Assembly (NCBI RefSeq): GCF_000234665.1
Contig: NC_018334.1
Location: 434,001-498,000 of the forward strand
Length of the DNA: 64,000 nucleotides
Reading direction: 5' to 3'
Source: Leishmania mexicana MHOM/GT/2001/U1103
Taxonomy: Eukaryota; Euglenozoa; Kinetoplastea; Trypanosomatida; Trypanosomatidae
Part shown: positions 20,751 to 30,200 of the stretch, one piece after another
How the letters are laid out: each line of letters begins with the position of its first letter
Numbering within the stretch: the stretch's first letter is position 1
Notes under the pieces: generated by a model
Seen by the model: only the letters and a program-made list of their open reading frames with translations
Databases searched by the model: none
What the model was told of the DNA's origin: nothing
Position numbers and translations under genes: made by a program

Positions 20751-21224
20751 TCACCTCCTCTTGGTGACTCGAAGGTACACAAACGCAATGGATGCCATCA
20801 AAGCAGTGGCCACGGCAGGCACGAACAGCTTCGGTTTCGAGGGCTCTCTAGCGGTCGTTGGTGCGGTAGCCGCCGGTGCCGCCGAGACTGCTGGTACTGC
20901 TTTAGGCACTGCGGGGGTAACTGCAGCCGCTGGTAGTGACGCCTCAGCGACTGACCCCGCCGTCTTCACCTCTTCCTGCGCTGGGGGAGCCACTGCGGAC
21001 GGGTCAGGCGGGATGCCAAAGTCATACTCTGCATCCAGCCACTCCTCCAGCATTTCCACGGCATTCAGCGAGTGATCAGCGTCCTCGAATGCGTCCGTCA
21101 TGTCCTTGTCGACGTAGGGCATGATTTCATCGCTTCCGCCGGGGTGTTCATGGTCGATGTAGTCCTTCGGAATCAAGTAGCTCTTGCCCCTGAAGAAGAA
21201 GCGGTAGAGAATATTCTCCGGCAT
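20751..21224 (-). CDS. tail-anchored cytochrome b5-like protein 3 with Ala/Pro-rich linker
   Basis: The protein has 157 residues from MPENILYR, the longest of the five. The b5-like core is RFFFRGKSYLIPKDYI, HPGG with His27, then DMTDAFEDADHS with His51, again 24 residues apart. It differs from its neighbours by an inserted low-complexity linker of about 55 residues rich in Ala, Pro and Val. The linker separates the haem domain from the C-terminal membrane segment (LFVPAVATALMASIAFVYL) and the basic tail RVTKRR. The longer linker would let the domain stand further from the membrane. Upstream codons (69 open) are Arg/Thr-rich without similarity and were excluded. Confidence 0.84.
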   Translation of the reverse strand: MPENILYRFFFRGKSYLIPKDYIDHEHPGGSDEIMPYVDKDMTDAFEDADHSLNAVEMLEEWLDAEYDFGIPPDPSAVAPPAQEEVKTAGSVAEASLPAAAVTPAVPKAVPAVSAAPAATAPTTAREPSKPKLFVPAVATALMASIAFVYLRVTKRR

Positions 21225-22383
21225 TGCGTCGTTGTCCCGCTGGTGGTCAGCGTAAAGATCAACGTGTCGGCGTGTAAAGGTGCCGGTGCACGAAACAGGT
21301 AGGCGTTGCCGGCCCGGGATTATGTCCGCACCGATAAATCTCGCTGTAGATGTGCGCGTGCGTCTGTCTCTGCGATCCGTGTGCCATGAGTCTCGAGAGC
21401 GCAGCGACACATTAGCAAGAAGAGTCAGCAAAGATATACGATCAACGGGGAGGGGAAGGGGGGCACGATCCAGAGTTTACGTGAGCAGCGTCAGGTCTGT
21501 AACGAGAGGAGTGATGCAGGGTGTCACCACATGACCGTCTCTCTGTGCACATCAGCTGAAAACCGAGGAAGCGCAGCGGCTACCAGACGCGTGCGAGAGC
21601 AAAGTGCAAGATGGACACACGTGGGGTTTTGTGTCGCGACTGCAACCACACATACAGTGAGAAGCAAATGGGCACCCTGAGCTCATGCCAGTAGCGTCAA
21701 GGGACGCAGGTAGGGGCGTTGTCGCCACCTCCGGCAGTCTTGCTCCTCCAATGTAAAAGAAAAGGGATCAGCAGCCTTTTGTGTTTTGTGTGCGTGCTTT
21801 CATTCGAGGGGGAGGGTATCCGCCGGCCACGCCCAGTGAGAAGCCAACCCAAGCGATGAAAGGAGAGCGAGAAAAGGCGGAGCACGACGGAGCCCGCGAG
21901 CGAAGAAAACAGAAAGACAGCTCAGTCACTCGAGTGTACGGGAAGAGTGCGTGCATGAGAAAGAGAGGGGGGTTGGAGACAGCCAGCGGCGACTAAAGCA
22001 CGTCAATGACCGCGTGGTTCGCTCCTTGACTGCGTCTGCGCGTATGCAGGCATTCCTGTGCCACGTCGAGCGGCGCCGCAGACACATTCTCTCTCTCTCG
22101 TGTCACAAGATGTACCCGGTAAAATAACTAAAAAAGAAAAGAGCATCCAAAGAGGTACACACACGCACACAAACCTGCGTGCAGGAGAACAATCGTTGAT
22201 GACGTAGTTGGCTGGGGAGGTGGAAGCAAAACACTCAGAAAAAAGGAAATAGTTGTATGCGAGTAGAGGAAGAAATGTGCAAGGTAAGTAGTCGATGGCG
22301 CGGAGACACACCGTCTCCACGGAGCTGCTGAAAGTTGCCTCCCTGCGACTCCGTGTAGCAAGGAGCGTACACTAGTAATTCTG
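21225..22383. other. intergenic spacer between b5-like genes 3 and 4
   Basis: About 1.2 kb with no gene. It contains the 3' UTR of gene 4 and the processing signals of gene 3. Nothing distinctive apart from purine-rich plus-strand tracts near 21860-21970. Confidence 0.5.
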
Positions 22384-22776
22384 CTAAGCAGACCGCTGTT
22401 TGCTGCGCATGTACACAGCCATCATCACTGTTACCACACTCAGCAGACTTCCGGCCCGCACACACCAGTTCCAAGTGTATTGGCTGTCCCTCTCGCACGC
22501 CTTCTCGCATAGCAGCTGCAGCTCCTCTATGGAGACAGACTCATCCAGAAACTTCAGCAGCGTGCGCATCGCCTTCTTCGAGTGACCTGCTTCGTTGTAA
22601 GCCTGCGTAATGTCGCGGTTCGCGTACGGCAACAGCAGCTTCTGCCCGTTTGGGTGACGGCGCACAAACGACATGGGCACGCGGTAGGTGCGGCCCTCAT
22701 AGATGTGCCAAATGGACTCCTCTTCCCCGTCCTTCACCTTTGGGGGTGCAACAGTGTGTGTCGCAATGCTCGTCAT
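22384..22776 (-). CDS. tail-anchored cytochrome b5-like protein 4 (HPNG variant)
   Basis: The protein has 130 residues from MTSIATHT. The core reads WHIYEGRTYRVPMSFV, then HPNG with His41, then RDITQAYNEAGHS with His65. Both presumed haem-ligand histidines are present 24 residues apart. However, the nearly invariant second glycine position of HPGG is Asn, and the usual Phe of the AFE motif is Tyr. A helical neck with two Cys (LLCEKACERD) precedes one membrane span (WCVRAGSLLSVVTVMMAVYM) and the basic tail RSKQRSA. The frame has little upstream extension, so the start is well supported. Whether it still binds haem normally is uncertain. Confidence 0.83.
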   Translation of the reverse strand: MTSIATHTVAPPKVKDGEEESIWHIYEGRTYRVPMSFVRRHPNGQKLLLPYANRDITQAYNEAGHSKKAMRTLLKFLDESVSIEELQLLCEKACERDSQYTWNWCVRAGSLLSVVTVMMAVYMRSKQRSA

Positions 22777-25418
22777 GTCGAGACCTTCTGGTGAAGTCTC
22801 TGCTCACGAAGCACGTAGAAAATGTACCGGAGAGCGATACAAAGGGGAAGAGAGACCGTCGCGAAGGGCACAGACAAGAGACCCAACGTCGGTGCTGTCT
22901 GTCAAGCGAAGGAAGGATGGTCGGCTGCACAAGAGAAGTCGCTGGCGAGTGTGCGTGTGTGAGTAGGCGCGTGTGGCAATCCTGGCGCAGGCGAATTCAG
23001 AGCACTTAACCCGCGCGCGCGTCGACGGATTGCAAGCGCAGAAATATGGTGCGAGTGTGACGCCGCCGTGGCGCATTGGAGCGATGCGTAAGGAAGGAAA
23101 TAGCGTAGAGGCGCAGAGAATCCGCAGAAAGAAGAGCGAAGAGTATTTCACCACATCAGTGACATCACCAGCGTGAGAGCTGCGTGCTCAGCTGGCCGGG
23201 TCTTTGCCTGCTGCCTATGGAGCTGACCACCACGACGGCTAAAAGAAAGCCAAGTCGAGAGTGATACACCGCTGCGCGAGAGCAGCGCTCCCACACCACC
23301 GCGCCATGCAGAATGCGCGTTAGGAGGAGAAGATGCGTGCTTTCCGAGTACGCCGTGGAGAGCGCATCCGGGAAGGAGAGAGAGGGAGGCGACGAATGGT
23401 TGCCTCTGCGGCTTTCCCTCGATGGATGCGCCGCTGGTGACTGGTTCTGCAATGGCCCACGCCTCGTCGTTGCTCGCTCACGCTGAAAGAGACGAAAGCA
23501 GGGCAGCGGCGGCGGCGCAACGGGCGCATCACGTCCGTTGTCCGTTCTCTCCGTGTGCGGCGAAGCAGTCGCGCCTCAGAGGGAAAACTCCCGCCTGCTC
23601 TCAGCCCCCTGTGGCTGTGGGAATCCTTCGTGGTCAGAGTAAGCAGAAGGAAGATCCTAGGACAGCGGTGGACGGCGCACCGGATTTCGCCCTGTGTCCG
23701 AGCATCTGAAGCGCCCTAGTTCTGTGGAAGCTCCTGCACGATGACATCCAAGGAGATCCTGTCGCTGGTGAGAGCGGACGTGATGGGGAGCATGGTCCAC
23801 TGAGGATAGTCATAGATACAAACGTGGAGGAAACAGGGAGTGCACCCAACGCAGATGCGAAGGCCTTCGATAAGGGCGTGCCTCGGGAAAGCGTGGCCGA
23901 TGTGGTGGGAGGGGGGAGGGAGGGTGTCGGTACTCGGTCGCCTTTCCCGCAAAGACTGCATCGTGAACACGTGACCCGCACAAAACGGCAAAGTGGGAGA
24001 AAAAGTGGGCCGTGAAACAATCGTTGAGCGGGCACGAGACGAAAAAAGAGGGAGGAGCAGCGCGCGGGGAGTGGGGAGAAGCCAGCAGACGTGCAGACGT
24101 CCGTTCTGGGGGAAGGGGGAAAGGCGGCGGCGAGAGAGGCAGGCGAAAGCCGTTTCCAGCAGCCAAAACCCGCACAAAGAGAGAGAAGGGTGCACCCACG
24201 TGCGCAAGAGATCGATATAGCCAGCGAGTGGAAGTCAAATCCCAACGTCGCCAAGGCCGTCGTGCGATGCGCTCCTCTCCATGTTTCATGTGCTGCCGTA
24301 TAGAGCCGCGACACTGTATGTTTCGCTGCTTGCATCTCTTTCGTTTTTCTTTTCCGTTGCTCACTTTGGCATGGAGGAAGACGGCACACAAAGAATACGC
24401 GGCGAATTACACCCGCAGTGACGCGAGCAGACACCCACGCGGTTTCACTCGGGTGCCAGCTCGTGGAGTTGTTTCGGAAAGGCATCCTGTACGTGTATGG
24501 CGCGCCTGCACGCGAGTACGACACGCCAACTCCGCACGGGAAAAGATGGTACTAAGCGGTAAGAGGTAGTAGTAGTAGGGGGCGGATACGGAGAAGTTAG
24601 GTGAGACGATAACAGGAAAACAATACAAATATATAGATATCTACATAGATAGATATTCCAGGACGGTGGTCAGGCAGACAGCTATCCGCGAGTGCGCACA
24701 TGCACATGCATAGGCGGAGAGCAAGCGCCCCGAACGGTTGGAGGGAGTAGAACGGTGAGCAACGGAAAGGGGGCGTCAGTGACAGCTGAGAGGAGCTGCA
24801 GCCCGGACTTTAGCGTGTGGCATATATCTATGGGGGAGAGTGGCTCGCTTTCCTTGCGGAAGCACCGCGTCGCGGTAAAAGGAGAAGAGAACTGTCATGC
24901 GCAGCGGACGTGTGCACCTGCTGTGCACAGCGCAACCTCTCAAGACGAGCTTGTCGCTCTCCGCGAGAACCGCAACTAGCATGCCCCACGCACATGATAA
25001 AACAACAAGTGATGCAGGCAAGCGCGATAGCGGCAGAGCGGAGCAGGCAAGCAACGGAAGACCGTGACAAGCACAAAAGAGAGGTCCACGCCGCAATGTT
25101 TTGAGCAGAATCCCAAACGCGCGCCGGTAAGCGCAGCAGATGAGGCCGTGGGCGATACCGGAAGCGAAGACGGGATGGCCCAACATGCACGAACAAAGCG
25201 AAAAGAGGGCACATGGCATGCCACACATCACCCCGGCTTTCCCAGTTGTTGCAGGTGGCATGAAAGCATAGAGCACATCATGGCAGCAGCAACAGCAACA
25301 CCAGTCGCGATGGACGAGTAGGGGACACGCGTGAGAGTCAGCGCACCTCGCACATGGTTTATGCCGCCTCTGCTCCACACACGAACAGCATGCAACACCG
25401 AAAACAAAATCCGCCACT
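22777..25418. other. long intergenic spacer between b5-like genes 4 and 5
   Basis: About 2.6 kb. An AT-rich island with GATA-like units lies at about 24625-24660. Minus-strand frames at 23634-24524 and 24776-25462 are long, but their composition is spacer-like and the second overlaps the end of gene 5, so neither is called. The stretch probably holds a long 3' UTR of gene 5 and the splice signals of gene 4. Confidence 0.5.
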
Positions 25419-25826
25419 TCACGCGCGCTGCAGATGACGTCGCAGCGCGTATGCGGCAACACCCATCGCTGCCAGTGTCGTCATCGCCGTGATCAGCGTG
25501 GTTCTCTGGCGCCACCGGCGCATCTCTGTGGTGCAACGACGCTCCTCGTCGTAGCTGTGTGACAGCTTGATCTTGCGTTGATACTCTGCCGGGTTGTAGA
25601 TGTCCCTGAAGCCCTCCTTCGCCTCAGCCTCCTTAAAGGTGTTGAGAAGTGCGTGCGCGTCGGTGGAGTGGTTCATGTCCTCAAAGGCGCTCGTGATGTC
25701 CTGGTTGGCGTACTGCAGGATGTACTCAGCACCGCCAGGGTGTTCGTTCAGCACAAACGACATTGGCACCACAAGACTGGCGCCCCTGTAGACGAGGCGC
25801 ACATAGGTCTCCTCCTTGTCGGACAT
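25419..25826 (-). CDS. tail-anchored cytochrome b5-like protein 5
   Basis: The protein has 135 residues from MSDKEETY. The core reads RLVYRGASLVVPMSFV, then HPGG with His29, then NQDITSAFEDMNHS with His53 (24-residue spacing). A long charged neck (about residues 63-110, including two Tyr in IYNPAEY and HSYDEERR) leads to one membrane span (TTLITAMTTLAAMGVAAYAL) and the basic tail RRHLQRA. The frame continues 33 codons upstream with a sequence that mimics a signal peptide (Leu/Ser/Pro-rich). That part is a polypyrimidine tract followed by an AG (25837-25836) ten bases before the chosen ATG, so I treat it as a trans-splice region. This is the first b5-like gene downstream of the giant gene. Confidence 0.83.
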   Translation of the reverse strand: MSDKEETYVRLVYRGASLVVPMSFVLNEHPGGAEYILQYANQDITSAFEDMNHSTDAHALLNTFKEAEAKEGFRDIYNPAEYQRKIKLSHSYDEERRCTTEMRRWRQRTTLITAMTTLAAMGVAAYALRRHLQRA

Positions 25827-27209
25827 GAAGGGCGGCTGTGAAAGGTGCGCGTCAGCGCGTGTGCACAAACGACTGAGAAGCGAAAGAGAAACCGCCAGTG
25901 GCAGGAGAAGAGGACGGGGCGTCACGTGGCGGAGAGTGTCGGTTGCCTCTTGCTACACTTTACGATCCACTGCTCGCGAATAATAAAAAAATCCGTCTTG
26001 AGCCTTTTCTTTTGTGTGTGACTGCACGGCCCCCACGTGGTGCCGTGGCGGAGAGGCAGAAAGGCGGTGAGGCGGAGAGGCGGTGAGTCGGTGAGGTGGG
26101 GGTACGGCAGGGGGACACGAGGGGTGGGCAAGCACAACGATGCCCTTCGTGTTTGCCCGCGTCATATGCGAATGGAATGCATGGAGAAGGGGGGAAGGCG
26201 GACCATTGTTCGAGAAGAGACGAGAGCACGTACTCGAGGAGGCCGGTGCGTGAGGTCGCAGATGCTGTCATTGCACGCCTACTGCATCAGAGATCTCGAG
26301 TGGGCGACTCACGGAAGCACGGCGGCTGTGGTGCTGCGAAACGGAAGACGAAATCACCCACGGAGAGCAGCATCGCACAGCAGAAAAGGACTTGCCAAGG
26401 TATACGCGTCCGCGGGCCATCACCGTTGCAGCCTACATGCTGCGGCACGTCCGCGGCCCTTTTTTTCTTTCCCGTTTTTCGCCTCCCCTTGTTCCTGCGC
26501 TGTTGTATTTCTCGATTCGGTTGTGCGTGTACGACAGACGTGCACGCCGATGGGCGTCACTCGCACACAAGCGAGGAAGCGCTGTGGCGTAAAAGGAATA
26601 GGGAGAGGCATAAAGGGGGGTGTGGGGCGGCCCAAAAAAACGGAGAGAGACAAAGCGCAACGTGGACAACCGCAGCACACAAAACACGTGATCACGTTGG
26701 AGCCGTCGCCCCTGAACGCTTCTTCCACAGAGTACAGTACAACTCAGGCCGTTTCTGATCGGCACAACAGCGGCGCGCCCCACATTGGAAGATGCAACAG
26801 CAAAAGAGGGGGGGACATCGCCATTACACCACCTCACCGTCCAGCATGGTCGCACATGCCCAGAGCACGCACACACACACACACAGAGAGGAGGGAGAGG
26901 AGGGAGAGGCCCCATTTGAGGACAAAACAAAAGGGCAGGCGTCTTGGAGTGACGCACCGCAGCGTTGTGTGCACTCGTAACGACAACGTGCCAGAGACGC
27001 CACGGAACACGGCAAGAAAAAGGCAAGGCACAGGAGAGCCACAGCCCGCTGACGCGCATCATCAGCGTACGGGCACGACATCACAGCAGAGCTCCCACGC
27101 AAGACGCGTTTCCTCAAACAGGAGCAACAAAATTTGTGCGGCGGCGGGGCCTCTCTCGCTTCCATTTCTGCCTGCGCGTTTCTCTCGTGCCCTCGCCTGC
27201 GTCTTCCCT
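25827..27209. other. intergenic spacer between the giant gene and b5-like gene 5
   Basis: About 1.4 kb. It holds the 3' UTR of the giant gene and the splice region of b5-like gene 5. It includes an imperfect GGCGGTGA-type minisatellite at 26047-26098 and a CA run at 26871-26885. A 448-codon plus-strand frame runs through it into the giant gene but is Arg/His-rich and antisense, so it was rejected. Confidence 0.55.
26047..26098. repeat. imperfect minisatellite with GAGGCGGTGAG-like units
   Basis: Several diverged copies of an 8-10 base purine-rich unit (GGCGGTGA, GGCGGAGA) follow one another. On the transcribed strand this is a C/T-rich tract upstream of b5-like gene 5. Confidence 0.7.
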
Positions 27210-30200
27210 TCAAAAGCGGACGCTGGCGAGATTCGGCCGCGCCTTCTCACACACCTGGCAGTAGAACAACGAGTTTGGGTTGAACTTGCTGCAGCCGCCA
27301 TGTTCCACCGAGCACACCCAGTACCCCTCCGGGCACTCGAAGCCGCCGCCAAACGGAGACCTCTCAGCGCGTCCGCCACCTGACTCCTTCAGTGGACGCG
27401 GGTTTGGTGCCATGCAGATCTCGCACATCGGCTTCGCGCGAGAGTCGTTGATAAACGTGCACACCTCACACTGCCATGGCGCGTCCACACCGTCGTCATC
27501 GCCCTCATCCTCCCCCCCAGCCCTGCCGGCGGCGGCATCGACGGCAGCCAACATTGCCGCATCCTCTGCCTCTCTCACAGACTTTGGCTTCGAGGCCATG
27601 CACATCGAGCACATGTTGCTCGCGATCGGGTTCTGGAATGTGCATGCGTCACACGACCACACAGTGATACTGGCGGACTGCGTCGCAGCTGCAGCCGGGT
27701 GAGGCGCTTGCGCCGCCTCAACCCGTTCGCGCAGCACCTCTGCGCTCAGGGGTGGTATCAAAGCGAAAAGCTCCTCAGCCGAGATGTAGTCCGCTGTCTC
27801 CGCCGAGGCGGCGGCTCCGGGTGGCGCGGACGCAGCGGAACAGCCAACTGCGCCGCGCTTCTGCTGCACAAGGAAGAAGAGCGACTGTGCCACCTCCTGC
27901 ACGCTGAGCGTTTTGAAGACAGCTGGGAAGCTTTCTGTCAGCATCTCCGCCACACGCTCTGCCGAAAACGCAGCAGAACCGCCGCACGCGGAAAACGCTT
28001 GAGAGAGAGCAACAGTGAAGCTGTCGAAGCTGTGCTGCGCCGGCGCCGCCTCGCGGCGCACGCGCTCCGACGCTTTCGGGCGCGCCGCGCGCACCACGAC
28101 CTCCGCCATGTCTTCCATCCCCTGCTGCACCCGCTTGCCGACAGCCAGCTGGCGCAGATACGGTTTTTCAGCCTCAGAGACAAAGAGCACGGCGATTGGG
28201 GCATCCTCCCAGTGGTTGCGACTGCGCCGGCGCACCCGCAGACACTCCATGAAAAAGTGCAGCCGGTCGGACGGCAACATCGCTTCTAGCACCTCCTCCA
28301 ATACGGCAAGCTGCTTGGTGGAATAGAACATGTCGCTGTTCAGGAACCGGTAGAGCAGTACCGCTCTGTCAGCCACGGCGTCGCACGCGCTCGCATCGTA
28401 GCCGCCGCCAGACGAGCTGATCGAGCTCAACTGCATGTGGCGCAGTGCCTGTACGCCTTGGTTGTGCACGACCGCCGAAAAGGGACCGGTGGCGTCCATG
28501 TAGGCGCCGCTCGAGGCGAAGCGCAGCGCAAGGCGGAAGTTCTTCTGCACGTAGCGGGAGTGATGAATGAGCCAGCGCATGGACTCGCCCTCCGCGAGAG
28601 TGAGGAGGCCGGAGCAGACCATCGTCGCCGCCTCGGACGACGACCCGCTGGTGGAGGCTTGTGGGGCAGACTCCGAAAGAGCGGCAGGGGTGGGCACCCA
28701 CTCAAGAAAAAGGAAAACGTTCTTCAGCCGCCGCTCTCCCACGCCATGCCAGTCCAGCCTGAAATAGTTGTCGCTCACGAGGTACTGCGACGACACCTGA
28801 AGCTTCGGCTGGCTGGGTCGAATCTGGAAGCTGTTCAGCTGGTAGAAGCAGCAGCCGTGTGTGGGTCGCACCGTGTCTGCCGCGATCGTGCCGCAGGTTC
28901 GGAGCGTGTCCACTGCCCATCCAATCTGACTCTCGTCGTCGCGCGAAAATGCAGAGATGCGCTGCTCTTCCTGCTCCGCCTCCTGCTCCTGCTCCTGCTC
29001 CGCCTCCTGCTCGTGTACGATCTCCGCGTTCAGGTCCATCGTGTTGTGCACCCCTTCTTGCTCTGCCCCAGTGGCGTCGTTGCCGCTGGCTTCCTTCGCG
29101 GAGGCGCTACTGCCTCCCTCGGCGGCTGCCCGTGAACCCTGAATGCTGCGCCGCATGCGGTCCAGCAACTGCTCCACCAGCCCCTGCGACAAGGCGTCGC
29201 CTTCGATCAGCTCCTGGGAACGCCCCTGCAGGATCTCCTGCAGGTGCTCACTGAAGGATGGAGCCTGGGCAATCCTTCCGGCAACGGGGTATTCGATCAC
29301 CTCCCTGAACTCAGCAATGGCAGCGCGGAGAAGGTCGACAGAGGGGAGCTTCAGCGCCGCATCGGCGATCGCAGCAGATGCGTCCTCTTCCGAACTGGCG
29401 TGTTGGCCCGCCTCAGCCGCGCCGGTGCCCGCTGTCGGTCGTGGCAGGTGAAAGCGCCGGCAGCGCATCCACCCCGTAAAGAGCCCTGCATGTCTGTTCG
29501 CGTACTGAGCATCTTGCAAGAGGTGCGTAACCGCCTTCTTGCGCCACACATTCGCCAGCTCCTGCAGGGAGAGCTTGAAGAACTGCAGGCCCTCAACCCT
29601 CATCGAGTTGAGGAGGAGCCACGCTGGAACGTCCTTGAGCATGTCGTCAGTGCGGTACCGAGACCCCAACGCCTCCTGAATGCGGGAGACCACCTCGGGG
29701 ATCAGATACAAGCACAGCCGCTGCCCCTTGCCAATGCCACGCATGCGATACGCACCCTGCGCATAATCGCGTAAGACGAGATCTTTGCCAAAGGTGATGA
29801 CGGCCACTGCCGTGGACGACTGCTTCACATCCGTGCCGGTCGTGTGCACCTGGTCAAAGAAGGTGAAGCGGCGAGCCAGCGGCACACCGCACTGGGAGAC
29901 CGGAATGACGAGACCGTTGTCCCGCTGCAGAATCATCTGCCGATCCCGCCTGTCGAGAAAGACGACGCCGTCGAACAGAGCTGCTGGCAGCCGCGCCAGA
30001 AGGTAGCGAGCCACCTCCTCGTTGTCCATGTTCGTGATGAGAGCGCCAGCGTCGATGAGGGCTGAGTACGGTGGCTTCGCGGCGGCGATGCGGTCCAGTA
30101 GCCGGAGCGGAGTCCAGCTGTCCGGCAGGACCTCGGCATGGACCACCTCAGGGTTCGTGAGAACCGACAGCACACGTCCGTCACTGCCAGGTTCGTAGAA

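Noticed and set aside
23634..24524. 296-codon minus-strand frame between b5-like genes 4 and 5
   Set aside because: Residue use is typical of translated spacer (Ser, Pro, Arg, Cys runs), there are no recognisable motifs, and other frames in the same place are nearly as long.
24776..25462. 228-codon minus-strand Cys-rich frame
   Set aside because: It overlaps the 3' end of b5-like gene 5 in another frame, and its Cys-rich make-up follows from GCA/TGC-type repeats.
25827..25925. Signal-peptide-like extension of b5-like protein 5
   Set aside because: The Leu/Ser/Pro run comes from a C/T-rich stretch and an AG lies ten bases before the inner ATG. A secreted form would also conflict with the tail-anchored layout of the four paralogues.
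26037..27383. 448-codon plus-strand open frame
   Set aside because: It runs antisense into the C-terminal zinc-finger end of the giant gene, is dominated by Arg, His, Thr and Lys from GC-rich repeats, and shows no domain.
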